DNA from: Aquabacterium sp.
GTDB taxonomy: Bacteria; Pseudomonadota; Gammaproteobacteria; Burkholderiales; Burkholderiaceae_C
Reading direction: 5' to 3'
DNA length: 64,000 nt
Assembly: GCF_016234775.1 (NCBI RefSeq)
Contig: NZ_JACRAH010000014.1
Span: 1 to 64,000 of the forward strand
Under the pieces are notes generated by a model. That model saw nothing but the letters and a program-made list of their open reading frames with translations, was not told where the DNA came from and did no database searches. A program made the position numbers and the translations under genes. The first letter of the stretch is position 1; every line of letters starts with the position of its first letter. This document shows positions 16,389 through 24,451 of this stretch, piece after piece.

Positions 16389-16559
16389 ATGACCTACCGC
16401 TGCCCCAATTGCGGCTACGTGTACGACGAAGCGAAAGGCGAGCCCCATGAGGGCTTCAAGCCCGGCACGCCGTGGAAGCTGATTCCCGACGACTGGGCCT
16501 GCCCGGGCTGCGCCGTGCGTGACAAAGTGGATTTTGAGCCAGAGGGCGACGCCGCGTGA
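16389..16559 (+). CDS. Rubredoxin (AlkG type)
   Basis: A 56-residue iron-sulfur electron carrier. Two Cys-X2-Cys iron-binding motifs are visible, CPNCGYVYD at residues 5-13 and CPGCAVRDK at 38-46, with the conserved PDDWACPGC core. Rubredoxin passes electrons from rubredoxin reductase to AlkB, and the gene lies 112 bases downstream of alkB with GGAG just before its ATG. An Arg shortly after the second CxxC motif resembles the subgroup called AlkG1, reported not to support alkane hydroxylation, so its partnership with this AlkB needs care. No rubredoxin reductase gene is in the window. Confidence 0.95.
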   Translation: MTYRCPNCGYVYDEAKGEPHEGFKPGTPWKLIPDDWACPGCAVRDKVDFEPEGDAA

Positions 16560-16599
16560 CGTTACAGTGGGGGCTGCTTAATCAAGCCAGGCTCCCCAC

Positions 16600-17259
16600 A
16601 TGTCTCGCGACGAAGCTGCTCTGCATCCAGGGCCCAACGATGAAGCCGACCTGAGTGCGTCGGCTTCTGCCGTTTCTGGTGCGGATCGCCAGGGGCTCCA
16701 TGACCCCGGCTTTCTGGCCGCCTTGCGCACGCAGATGGTGAAGTTCGCGCGCTTGCATCTGGGCGACGGGCACCTGGCGGAGGACGCGGTGCAAGAAGCG
16801 TTGGCTGGCGCCTGGACGGGCGCGCAGCGCTTTGCCGGCCGTGCGGCCATCAAGACCTGGGTGTTTGCCATCCTCAAGAACAAGGTGGCGGACCTGTTGC
16901 GCCACAAGCAGCGCATGGTGGACGCCAGCAGCCTGCTCAAGGAAGGCGAAGAGCAGTCCATGAGCGACCTGTTCGACGAGCGCGGGCACTGGCTGCAAGA
17001 CAGCTCGCCCACCGCCTGGCATTGCCCTGAAGCCAGCCTGGAGCAACAGCAGTTCTGGGCCGTGCTGGAGGTCTGCCTCGATGGCATGCCGGCTTCGCAA
17101 GCCCGCGTTTTCATGATGCGCGAGTTCATGGGGTTCGAGACCGACGAGATCTGCAGCACCGTGGGGATCACCAGCAGCAATGTGTTCGTGCAGTTGCACC
17201 GGGCGCGCCTGCGTCTGCGTGAGTGTCTGAATCAGCGCTGGTTTGCGCAGGCAGCTTGA
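16600..17259 (+). CDS. ECF-type RNA polymerase sigma factor
   Basis: A 219-residue sigma-70-family factor with region 2 (LRTQMVKFARLHLGDGHLAEDAVQEALAGA split across ~42-70, then KTWVFAILKNKVADLLRH) and region 4 (EVCLDGMPASQARVFMMREF, EICSTVGITSSNVFVQLHRARLRLRE), and no region 1 or 3. The central linker is longer than average. It starts 40 bases after the rubredoxin stop and is followed 12 bases on by a zinc-binding anti-sigma-like protein, so the pair is probably a signal-responsive regulatory unit. The target genes are not evident; a link with alkane or redox stress is only suggested by position. Confidence 0.93.
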   Translation: MSRDEAALHPGPNDEADLSASASAVSGADRQGLHDPGFLAALRTQMVKFARLHLGDGHLAEDAVQEALAGAWTGAQRFAGRAAIKTWVFAILKNKVADLLRHKQRMVDASSLLKEGEEQSMSDLFDERGHWLQDSSPTAWHCPEASLEQQQFWAVLEVCLDGMPASQARVFMMREFMGFETDEICSTVGITSSNVFVQLHRARLRLRECLNQRWFAQAA

Positions 17260-17271
17260 GGACGCGCCACC

Positions 17272-17508
17272 ATGTTGAAGTTGAACTGCGAACAAGCCAC
17301 CCGCCTGATGTCGGAGGCTCAGGAGCGTGACCTGGCCATGTCCGAGCGCACCATGCTGCGCGTGCACACCTGGATCTGCGAAGGTTGCCGCAACTTTGGC
17401 GGCCAGCTGGGCTTCATTCGCCAGGCCATGCAGGGTTTTGCGGCACGAGAGGGTGATGCCGGCCTGCCGCAGGATGAGGATGCAGGCCCGCCGCCGGGTG
17501 CCGTGTAA
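17272..17508 (+). CDS. Zinc-finger anti-sigma factor (ZAS-like)
   Basis: A 78-residue soluble protein with the HxxxCxxC zinc motif HTWICEGC (~residues 31-38) and an upstream CEQATRLMSEAQER helix, the arrangement of zf-HC2/ZAS anti-sigma factors. Such proteins sequester their cognate ECF factor and often release it on oxidation or ligand change. The absence of a membrane segment suggests a cytoplasmic, redox- or metal-sensing type. It is immediately downstream of the ECF gene. Confidence 0.82.
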   Translation: MLKLNCEQATRLMSEAQERDLAMSERTMLRVHTWICEGCRNFGGQLGFIRQAMQGFAAREGDAGLPQDEDAGPPPGAV

Positions 17509-17559
17509 GAAATCGCCCGCACGCACGACCAACCGGGAAGCACTTGTCTGGAGCCTCCC

Positions 17560-18075
17560 ATGTTGACCACCTCTTCTTCGTTTGATTCGAATTCTCATGC
17601 AGCCACCGGCACAACGGGAGGCGGCCTGCGCGCGCGCGTTCTGGCCCTGATGCAGGCCTGGTTGCGGCTGGAGGTCTGGCCTCAGGCGCTGGCCTTGCTG
17701 GCTGCGCGCTTGTACCTGTTTGACGTCTTTTTCAAATCCGGCCGGACCAAGGTGCGGGATTGGGATGCCACGCTCTTCCTGTTCAGCGAGGAATACCACG
17801 TGCCCGTGTTGTCACCCGAACTGGCCGCCTGGATGGGCACCGGTGGCGAGCTGGGCTTCTCCGTGTTGCTGGCTTTGGGGCTGTTGACACGGCCTGCCGC
17901 GATCGGTCTGTTCTTTGTGAACGCCATGGCTGTGATCAGCTACCCGGATCTGGCGCCGGCTGCACTCAAGGATCATCACCTGTGGGGTGTGCTGGCCTTG
18001 GCGCTGGCCTGTTTCGGTGCCGGCCGTTTGTCGCTGGATTCACTGGCCTGGCGCCGTTGGCTGAACCGGGGTTGA
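17560..18075 (+). CDS. DoxX-family membrane protein
   Basis: A 171-residue protein with about four hydrophobic segments and the DoxX pattern: ALALLAARLYLFDVFFKSG at the first helix, then LLALGLLTRPAAIGLFFVNAMAV. DoxX proteins are small inner-membrane proteins linked to quinone or thiol redox functions. It lies 51 bases after the anti-sigma gene and probably belongs to the same operon, an arrangement (ECF, zinc anti-sigma, DoxX) that recurs in proteobacteria. Its exact reaction is unknown. Confidence 0.85.
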   Translation: MLTTSSSFDSNSHAATGTTGGGLRARVLALMQAWLRLEVWPQALALLAARLYLFDVFFKSGRTKVRDWDATLFLFSEEYHVPVLSPELAAWMGTGGELGFSVLLALGLLTRPAAIGLFFVNAMAVISYPDLAPAALKDHHLWGVLALALACFGAGRLSLDSLAWRRWLNRG

Positions 18076-18093
18076 TCTCTTAAGATGTGGCGC

Positions 18094-18309
18094 ATGAAAA
18101 AACACCACATCACATTCTGGGTTGGTCTGCTGGCTGTCTTGAGCTTGACCGCTTGTTCAAAACAACTGGCCTACAACACCGGGCAGGCCTGGCGTCAGAA
18201 CCAGTGCCATGCGATGAGCAATATCGATGATCGCCAGCGCTGCATGAAGGAAGCCGGGCAGCCCTATGACAATTATCAGAAGGGCGTGGACGACATCAAC
18301 AAGAAGTGA
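18094..18309 (+). CDS. Small lipoprotein of unknown function
   Basis: A 71-residue protein with a lipoprotein signal peptide (FWVGLLAVLSLTAC lipobox, Cys at ~residue 21). The mature part contains two cysteines (NQCHAM, QRCMKEA), which could form a disulfide, and a hydrophilic tail. It follows the DoxX gene by 18 bases. No function is recognised. An in-frame ATG at 18085 is an alternative start. Confidence 0.75.
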   Translation: MKKHHITFWVGLLAVLSLTACSKQLAYNTGQAWRQNQCHAMSNIDDRQRCMKEAGQPYDNYQKGVDDINKK

Positions 18310-18334
18310 TGTCGTGCCTTGCTGGCATCGCGGA

Positions 18335-19135
18335 TCAAGGTAGTTCGGCGCCACCCATGCGCGCCGCGATGGTGCCCGAGCGGCTCATGATGTAGCCCGA
18401 GCGCGGTTGTTGCTCGAAGCGCTTGGGTGCTGGCAGCATCACGGCCAGTCGGGCTGCCTGCATGGCGCTCAACTGCGAGGCTTCCACCTGGAAGTAGTGG
18501 CGTGAGGCGGCCTGGGCGCCAAACACGCCTTCGCCCCATTCCACGTTGTTCAGGTAGACGCCCAGGATGCGCTCCTTGCCCAGGATGCCTTCGAGCATGA
18601 AGGTGATGACGAACTCTTCACCCTTGCGCAGGAAGTTGCGTTCGCTGCTGAGAAACAGGTTCTTGGCCAGTTGCTGGGTGATGGTGGAGCCGCCGATGAT
18701 CTTCGGTGTTGCGGTGGTGGCTGCAGTGGGTGGCGGGGGCACCGCGCGGCCCCGGGCTTTGGCGCGTGCCACGGCGCGGTCGTAGCGCTCCTGCGCCTGC
18801 TGGCGGATCTTCTCGACCTTGGCCTGGGCCTGGTTGTTCTTCTTCCAGGCGTTCTTCAGGGCATCCCATTCCACGCCACAGTGATCGACGAAATTGCCAT
18901 CTTCGGATGCAATCACGGCGCGCTTGAGGTTGTCGGAGATGCGGTCGTAGTCGCGCCAGGACTGGCTCCACGTGATGCCACCTTGCTCACGCAACAGGCG
19001 GGACATCTCGCTGCGCTGGAAGGTGGTGGATTGCGGGTCCACAAAACGCATCAGGCCGATGCGGGCGGCAAAGTAGAGCTGCAGGCTCAGGCCGCTGAGG
19101 ATCAACAGGACGACGATTCGCCAGACTGCACGCAT
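18335..19135 (-). CDS. mtgA: Monofunctional peptidoglycan glycosyltransferase MtgA
   Basis: Inner-membrane GT51 enzyme that polymerises lipid II into glycan strands. The 266-residue form from the ATG at 19135 (MRAVWRIVV) has one N-terminal transmembrane helix, the catalytic motif IASEDGNFVDH with its glutamate, GGSTITQQLAKNLFLS, a RKGEEF segment, and ILGVYLNNVEWGEGVFGA. A basic, alanine-rich insertion with a PPPP stretch separates the first two motifs and makes the protein somewhat longer than the E. coli enzyme. The longer upstream open frame overlaps aroE and has no MtgA character. It follows aroE by 31 bases. Confidence 0.95.
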   Translation of the reverse strand: MRAVWRIVVLLILSGLSLQLYFAARIGLMRFVDPQSTTFQRSEMSRLLREQGGITWSQSWRDYDRISDNLKRAVIASEDGNFVDHCGVEWDALKNAWKKNNQAQAKVEKIRQQAQERYDRAVARAKARGRAVPPPPTAATTATPKIIGGSTITQQLAKNLFLSSERNFLRKGEEFVITFMLEGILGKERILGVYLNNVEWGEGVFGAQAASRHYFQVEASQLSAMQAARLAVMLPAPKRFEQQPRSGYIMSRSGTIAARMGGAELP

Positions 19136-19166
19136 CGGTGGGCTCTTGCTGATGGGGTTGCGGGGT

Positions 19167-20027
19167 TCAGTGAGGCTGGGCTGCGTCAACCAGGGCACGC
19201 ATGTGGGCCAACACCGGTGCGGTATCGGGCCGTACGCCGCGCCACAGGGCGAAGCTCTCGGCGGCCTGTTCGACCAGCATGCCCAGCCCATCACGCGGTA
19301 CGGCGCCATGGCTGCGGGCCCAGTCGAGGAAGGCTTGTGCAGCCGGGCCGTACATCATGTCCAGCGCCAGCGTGCCGGGTTTCAGCACCTCGGGCCCGAC
19401 GGGCACGCCACTGCCGGCCAGGCTGGCGGCCGTGCCATTGATGAACACATCGAAGGCTGTGCCCGGGTCTTGCAAGCCGCGGGCGCTGAGCTTCACGCCG
19501 TGTTGGGCTGCCCATGCGGCGTGGCGGTCCACGATGGCCTGGGCCTTTTCAACCGTGCGGTTGGCCATGACGATCTCGGCGGGGCGCGCTTCGATCAGCG
19601 GGCCCATGACGCCTGCACTGGCGCCGCCTGCGCCCAGCAACAGCACGCGCTTGCCTGCGAGGGCCACGCCCGCGTTGACAGTGATGTCACGCACCAGGCC
19701 CACGCCATCGGTGTTGTCTGCCACCCAACCGCCGGCGCTGCCGGCATCGAAGCGCAGGGTGTTGGCGGCTTGCGCCAGCTCGGCGCGTGGGGTACGGCGT
19801 GCAGCCAGCTCGAAGGCTTCGAACTTGAAGGGCACGGTCACGTTGCAGCCCTTGGCGCCACCGGCCGAGAAGGCCTGGATGTGGGCCTTGAAGGCATCGA
19901 GCGGGCACAGCAGGCGGCCGTAATCCACGGCCTGCCCGGTCTGCTGGGCGAACTGGGCATGGATCAGCGGCGAGCGGCTGTGTTCAACCGGGTTGCCGGC
20001 CACGGCGTAGCGGTCTGCGGTGGTCAT
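19167..20027 (-). CDS. aroE: Shikimate 5-dehydrogenase
   Basis: NADPH-dependent reduction of 3-dehydroshikimate to shikimate in aromatic amino-acid synthesis. The 286-residue protein shows NPVEHSRSP (shikimate-binding, ~12-20), NVTVPFK with the catalytic lysine (~63-69), DNTDG, the dinucleotide-binding GAGGASAGV, and NRT of the NADP-binding loop. It lies between the TonB-domain gene (11 bases upstream) and mtgA on the same strand, consistent with a small operon. Confidence 0.97.
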   Translation of the reverse strand: MTTADRYAVAGNPVEHSRSPLIHAQFAQQTGQAVDYGRLLCPLDAFKAHIQAFSAGGAKGCNVTVPFKFEAFELAARRTPRAELAQAANTLRFDAGSAGGWVADNTDGVGLVRDITVNAGVALAGKRVLLLGAGGASAGVMGPLIEARPAEIVMANRTVEKAQAIVDRHAAWAAQHGVKLSARGLQDPGTAFDVFINGTAASLAGSGVPVGPEVLKPGTLALDMMYGPAAQAFLDWARSHGAVPRDGLGMLVEQAAESFALWRGVRPDTAPVLAHMRALVDAAQPH

Positions 20028-20038
20028 GTGTGCTTGGT

Positions 20039-20944
20039 TCAGGGGGCGGCTGGGGCCGGGGCAGTCTGACCCGGCGCGGGCGCCTGGGTGATGGCCTGCA
20101 TGCCTTCGTCACGGGTGAAGCGGAAGCGCGAGGAGATCAGCAGCAGGTCCTTGCCGGCGATCACTTCAGGCGGAATGCGCCCATAGGGGCCGCCTTGCTT
20201 GACGATTTCGGCGGCGCGCTTGTCCAGCATCCTGTTGCCTGAGCTGATGGTGATCTCGGTTTCACGCACCTTGCCGCTGCGGTCCAGCGTGATGATCATG
20301 TACATCTCGCCATACAGCTTCTTGCCGTTGTGTGAGGGGAAATGATCAGTGCCCATGCGCTCCACCAGGGTGCGGAACTGGCTGTAGTACATCGCATCGG
20401 CGGCCTTCATGGTCGCCGGGCTGATGATGCGCTTCTTGGGGCGCTCGTTTTCTTCGCGGATGCGCTTTTCGATTTCGGCCAGCAGCTTGGTCAGCTGGCG
20501 GCGGCGTTCTTCATCGGCGCGGGACTGGCTGGTCTCGGCCTTGGCGCGCGGTTGCGGCGGCGGCAGGGCAGACAGCTCGTTCTTGACCTGCGTGAGCAGT
20601 TGCTGCTGTTCTTGCTGCATCTGCTCGATCATGCGGGCTGTCTGCTCCAGCGCATCGCCCATTTCGGCTTCTGGCGAAGGCGGCAGCGGCGAGGTGGCGC
20701 GGCCGGTGTCTTCACCGCCGCCGGCCAGGTTCTGCTGCGCCAGGGCCTGGGCTTTTTCTGGTGGTTTCTCGCCGCCCGCGTTCACCAGAATGACCTCCAG
20801 CGGGGTGTCCTTGAAGGTGCGGTTGAAGCCTTCCGGGTCAATGAAGCGGAAGCTGAACAGGCCCACGTGCAGCAGCGCCGAGATCCCCAGGCAGATCTGC
20901 AGGAGGCTCAGGCGTTTCCACAGGGATCGAAGGCGTTGCAGCAT
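20039..20944 (-). CDS. TonB C-terminal-domain energy transducer-like protein
   Basis: A 301-residue protein with one N-terminal membrane helix ([19 protein letters not shown]), a long Gln/Glu-rich, probably coiled-coil periplasmic linker (~90-180), and a TonB-like C-terminal domain ([21 protein letters not shown], followed by [21 protein letters not shown]). It is not accompanied by ExbB/ExbD. TonB proteins transmit proton-motive force to outer-membrane receptors, but solitary copies next to aroE/rnb are frequent in Burkholderiales and their partner is unknown. It ends 11 bases before aroE. Confidence 0.85.
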   Translation of the reverse strand: MLQRLRSLWKRLSLLQICLGISALLHVGLFSFRFIDPEGFNRTFKDTPLEVILVNAGGEKPPEKAQALAQQNLAGGGEDTGRATSPLPPSPEAEMGDALEQTARMIEQMQQEQQQLLTQVKNELSALPPPQPRAKAETSQSRADEERRRQLTKLLAEIEKRIREENERPKKRIISPATMKAADAMYYSQFRTLVERMGTDHFPSHNGKKLYGEMYMIITLDRSGKVRETEITISSGNRMLDKRAAEIVKQGGPYGRIPPEVIAGKDLLLISSRFRFTRDEGMQAITQAPAPGQTAPAPAAP

Positions 20945-20990
20945 TCGCGTTCAGGCTTGGCGTAGGCAGTCGGGCTGAGGGGCCAGGCCG

Positions 20991-23060
20991 TCAGGCAGCC
21001 GGGGCGTCGCCCGCAGGGGCGTCCGCATCGGTCACGTCGATGGCCAGGGTCAATGGACCTGCATTGTCCAGCACCTCATCGTCTTCACCACCTTCGGTGT
21101 CACCCTGATCAGAGGGTGTGGCTTCGTCGAGACGCGCCACCACGCTGGCGTGCACGTCCAGGGTCAACTCGTCGACACCGGTGATGCGCACGCGCACCTT
21201 GGCATGGCGAGGCAGGTTGTCCGCACCGATGGCCTTGAAGACCAGGGGCAGGGTGTCGGCGCGCACCAGGCCGTTGACCATGACGGCGCAATCGAGCTCG
21301 CTCAGGCCTTGCTGGCCCAGGTACTTGATCGTCCAGTAGCGCTCCATGGCGGACTGGAAGCCGTTGTAGGCGCTGTAGGCTGTGTCGAAGTTCGAGATGA
21401 TGGCGAACAGTTCGGCATCCTTGGGCTTGAAGGGGGCAACCAGGGCAGCCGTGCGGCCATTCTTGGCGCAGGCGACGATCTGCCACTGGTTGACCAGGTC
21501 CACATAGCGGCGCAGTGGTGAGGTGGCCCAGGTGTACTGCGCCACGCCCATGCCGGCGTGCGGCGCGGGCTTGGTGCTCATGCGCACCTTGATGCCGGGT
21601 TGCAGGCTGGCCTGGCTGCGGTAGATGCCGGGCACGCCCAGTTCGGCCAGCCAGCCACCCCAGGTGCTGTTGGCCAGGATCATGGCTTCGGCCACGATCA
21701 AGTCGAGCGCCGAGCCACGTGCGCGGGTGCCGATCACCACCTGCTCTTGCCCGGTGGGCTCCACGCCGTCGCTCATGGTGTTCTCGCCATTGGCGCCGAT
21801 GAGCTTGAAGCTGTAATCAGGGCGGTTGAAGGTCTCGGGCTTGCCGCGCACGACCTCGCGCTGGGCCTTCAGGTGCTTGGCCAGACGGAAGGCGAAGGCC
21901 AGTTCGGGTGCAAAGGCGTAATTGACCGAGGCGGCCGGGGCCTCACCGCTGAGCGTGGCATCGGTGATGATGCCGTCGAGCTTGTCGTGGCGCAGGTTGG
22001 CGGCGATGGGCACGCGCTCCAGCTTGGTCTCGCTGCTGGTGACCGCCAATGTGGCTTCGTCAAACGTGACGTACAGCGACACGGCGGGGCAGTCACGGCC
22101 TTCGATCAGCGTGTAGGTCTGCACGACGTCATCGGGCAGCATGGTGATCTTGTGGCCCGGCATGTAGACGGTGGACATGCGGGCGCGGCCCAACGCATCA
22201 ACCGGCGAGCCCGGCGCAATGGCCAGGCTGGGCGCGGCGATGTGGATGCCGTAGGTCACGCTGCCGCTGCCCAGTCCTTGCACGGACAGGGCATCGTCGA
22301 TCTCGGTGGTCATCGAGTCATCGATCGAGAAGGCGCGCACGGCGGCCAGGGGCAGCTCGTCCTTGATCGGGGGCGCTTCCAGAGCGGGGAAGCCCGAGCC
22401 CTTGGGGAAGTGCTCGAACAGGAAGCGCTTGTAGTGGAACAGGTAGGGGCTGTCGATGGCGCCCGCGTCCTTGAGCAGATCCAGCGGGGCGCGTTGCGTG
22501 GCCTTGGCGGCGTCCACCACGGCTTTGTATTCGGGGCCGTTCTTGTCGGGCTTGAAGAGGATCTTGTAGAGCTGATCCTTGATGGGCTGCGGGCACTGGC
22601 CTGCTGCCAACGCTTGCGCCCATTGTTCGATCTGCAAGGCCTGCTGCTTCTTGCGCTCGATGGCGACCAGGGCCTGCTTGAGGATGTCCTCGGGCGCCTT
22701 GCGGAAACGGCCCTTGCCACGGCGATGGAAGTAATGCGGCGTGTCGAACAGGCGCATCAGCATGGCGGCCTGCTGCACGGGGTCGGCATTGGCGCTGAAA
22801 TACTCCTTGGCCAGGTCCTCGAAGCTGAATTCGTCTTCCGGGGCCACTTCCCAGATCAGGTCCACATCGATGTCGGCCGCCTGGGCCGCACCCTGCGCCA
22901 GGATATCGGCTGGCGAGGGCTTGGCGAACTTGATCAGCACGTTGGCGGCTTTCACCTTCACGCGCTTGCCCGAATCGAGCTCGATCTGCATCGAACTGTC
23001 GGCTTCGGACATCACACGGCCGGCCTGGAATTTACCGGCGTCGTCAAAAAGGGCAAACAT
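20991..23060 (-). CDS. RNase II-family exoribonuclease (RNB domain)
   Basis: Processive 3'-5' exoribonuclease of 689 residues. The RNB catalytic core has the metal-binding acidic motif SIDDSMTTEIDDALS (~290), in which the third acidic position is Glu. It also has AAPSLAIAPGSPVDALGRAR and MSTKPAPHAGMGVAQYTWATS before the conserved SPLRRYVDLVNQ. An N-terminal segment resembles a cold-shock/OB domain, and an S1-like region follows the core. The ATG at 23060 (MFALFDDAG) is preferred; the open frame continues 136 codons further upstream into the divergent region without homologous character. It is upstream of the TonB-aroE-mtgA genes on the same strand. Confidence 0.92.
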   Translation of the reverse strand: MFALFDDAGKFQAGRVMSEADSSMQIELDSGKRVKVKAANVLIKFAKPSPADILAQGAAQAADIDVDLIWEVAPEDEFSFEDLAKEYFSANADPVQQAAMLMRLFDTPHYFHRRGKGRFRKAPEDILKQALVAIERKKQQALQIEQWAQALAAGQCPQPIKDQLYKILFKPDKNGPEYKAVVDAAKATQRAPLDLLKDAGAIDSPYLFHYKRFLFEHFPKGSGFPALEAPPIKDELPLAAVRAFSIDDSMTTEIDDALSVQGLGSGSVTYGIHIAAPSLAIAPGSPVDALGRARMSTVYMPGHKITMLPDDVVQTYTLIEGRDCPAVSLYVTFDEATLAVTSSETKLERVPIAANLRHDKLDGIITDATLSGEAPAASVNYAFAPELAFAFRLAKHLKAQREVVRGKPETFNRPDYSFKLIGANGENTMSDGVEPTGQEQVVIGTRARGSALDLIVAEAMILANSTWGGWLAELGVPGIYRSQASLQPGIKVRMSTKPAPHAGMGVAQYTWATSPLRRYVDLVNQWQIVACAKNGRTAALVAPFKPKDAELFAIISNFDTAYSAYNGFQSAMERYWTIKYLGQQGLSELDCAVMVNGLVRADTLPLVFKAIGADNLPRHAKVRVRITGVDELTLDVHASVVARLDEATPSDQGDTEGGEDDEVLDNAGPLTLAIDVTDADAPAGDAPAA

Positions 23061-23165
23061 CGAATGGGGGTCTTTTCTGGTGTCAGACCGTGATTGTCCC
23101 ATTTTGTTGCTGGGGCATGCGGCGGGCGGCTGACAGGGTTTTTCGGATGCGGCATCGTGCAGGCC

Positions 23166-23804
23166 ATGGACTGGCCTCGTCTGATCGAAACACCTCGGCT
23201 GCAACTGCGGGACATGCGCGCCGGCGACGCGCAAGATGTGTTCGACGCCTACGCCAGCGATCCGGAGGTGTTGCGCTACCTGGGCTGGCGACAGCATGAA
23301 TCCGTAGAGGACACGAGGCAGCGTATCAGCTATGACATCCATCGCTGGATGAAAGGGAGCGCCTGGGTCTGGGGTTTGAGCTTGAAGGCGCCCCATCCGC
23401 AAGCAGGGCGCGTGTTTGGTCAGATCGAACTGGCTCCGATGAGCTTTCCGTCGGATGAGGCTCATCACCTGCGGCTGGGCTATCTGATGTCAAGCCGCTA
23501 CTGGGGGCAGGGCTTGATGGCCGAGGCTGTGCGGGCTGTTCTGGCTGTGGCCTTCGCTCATGCGCATGTCTGGCGGGTCGATGCCTTGTGTGATGTCGAT
23601 AACGTCTACTCTATGGCCATGCTCGCGAGGATTGGCATGCCATGTGAGGGGCGCTTGCGGCGCGCGTTGTCGCATCCGAATGTCTCCCATCAGCCGAGGG
23701 ATGCCTGGGTCCATGCCCTGTCTCGGGACGACTGGCTCACGCGCCTGCAGCAGGCAGGCCCAGCCACTTCAGCAGCTCTGGCATGTGCAGATCAAAGTCG
23801 CTGA
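23166..23804 (+). CDS. GNAT-family N-acetyltransferase (RimJ/RimL-like)
   Basis: A 212-residue protein with the RimJ/L-type opening (LIETPRLQLRDMRAGDAQDVF), a middle strand pattern (GRVFGQIELAP), and the acetyl-CoA-binding region LGYLMSSRYWGQGLMAEAVRAVL, followed by VDALCDVDNVYSMAMLARIGM. It should transfer an acetyl group from acetyl-CoA to an amine; the substrate could be a ribosomal-protein N-terminus or a small molecule. The start at 23166 begins the conserved region. Its 3' end overlaps the convergent hydrolase gene by 68 bases. Confidence 0.88.
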   Translation: MDWPRLIETPRLQLRDMRAGDAQDVFDAYASDPEVLRYLGWRQHESVEDTRQRISYDIHRWMKGSAWVWGLSLKAPHPQAGRVFGQIELAPMSFPSDEAHHLRLGYLMSSRYWGQGLMAEAVRAVLAVAFAHAHVWRVDALCDVDNVYSMAMLARIGMPCEGRLRRALSHPNVSHQPRDAWVHALSRDDWLTRLQQAGPATSAALACADQSR

Positions 23805-24342
23805 CGGCGTGGTCGCTGCCCTCTATCAGGCGCAGGGCGCCCGCCTGATAGCGCCCTGACATTTCTTCCCAGTTCAGCACCTCGTCACCCTTGGCGATCA
23901 GCGCCCAGTAGCGCTCGGGCCGGGTGATGGGGTAGCGGGCAATGGCGTTGAATTCATCGATGAATTCGGGGCGGAAGAAAAAGTGATCATCCGGATCGTG
24001 GAAGGACGTTTGTTCGCCGATGTACCTGGCCAGATCACGTGCTGGCTCCACCGCCGGGTTGATCACAGCCGCACGACAGCCGCGGTGTTCTGCCAGCACG
24101 GTGGCATAGAAACCGCCCAGAGAGGAGCCGATCACGACCAAGCCGTCTGCGGGCCAGGATGAGGTCTCTTGCTGGATCAAGGACCAGGCCTCGGCGGGCG
24201 ACGGTGGCAGTTGTGGGCATGACCAGGTCAACTCGGCACCGTTGTCGTTCAGCCGGGCGATGTGTCGCGACAGCATCTGCGCCTTGAAGGACCGGGGCGA
24301 TGAGCGGAAGCCGTGCAGGTAGATGAGATGGCTTGTAGTCAT
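23737..24342 (-). CDS. YqiA/YcfP-like alpha/beta-hydrolase esterase
   Basis: A 201-residue alpha/beta hydrolase. The opening HLIYLHGFRSSPRSFKAQ is typical of the YqiA family; the nucleophile elbow is GSSLGGFYA (Ser ~87), the acid may be the Asp in KGDEVL, and the catalytic His is in EGSDHAVSDF. Family members hydrolyse short acyl esters; the physiological substrate is unknown. The ATG at 24342 gives the standard N-terminus. It is divergent from the beta-helix protein gene and overlaps the GNAT gene tail to tail. Confidence 0.88.
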   Translation of the reverse strand: MTTSHLIYLHGFRSSPRSFKAQMLSRHIARLNDNGAELTWSCPQLPPSPAEAWSLIQQETSSWPADGLVVIGSSLGGFYATVLAEHRGCRAAVINPAVEPARDLARYIGEQTSFHDPDDHFFFRPEFIDEFNAIARYPITRPERYWALIAKGDEVLNWEEMSGRYQAGALRLIEGSDHAVSDFDLHMPELLKWLGLPAAGA

Positions 24343-24451
24343 GGTGGCGAACCTATCGTTTGCATGCACTGTCGAAAGCTGGCACAGGGCTTAGCATATC
24401 TGCGCCCGTTGCGTTCGATGGGCACCATCATCAATCAACTCCAGGGAATAT

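Noticed and set aside
23061-23468. 136-codon N-terminal extension of the RNase II-family gene
   Set aside because: It has no homologous character and runs opposite the GNAT gene start; the ATG at 23060 is a normal start.
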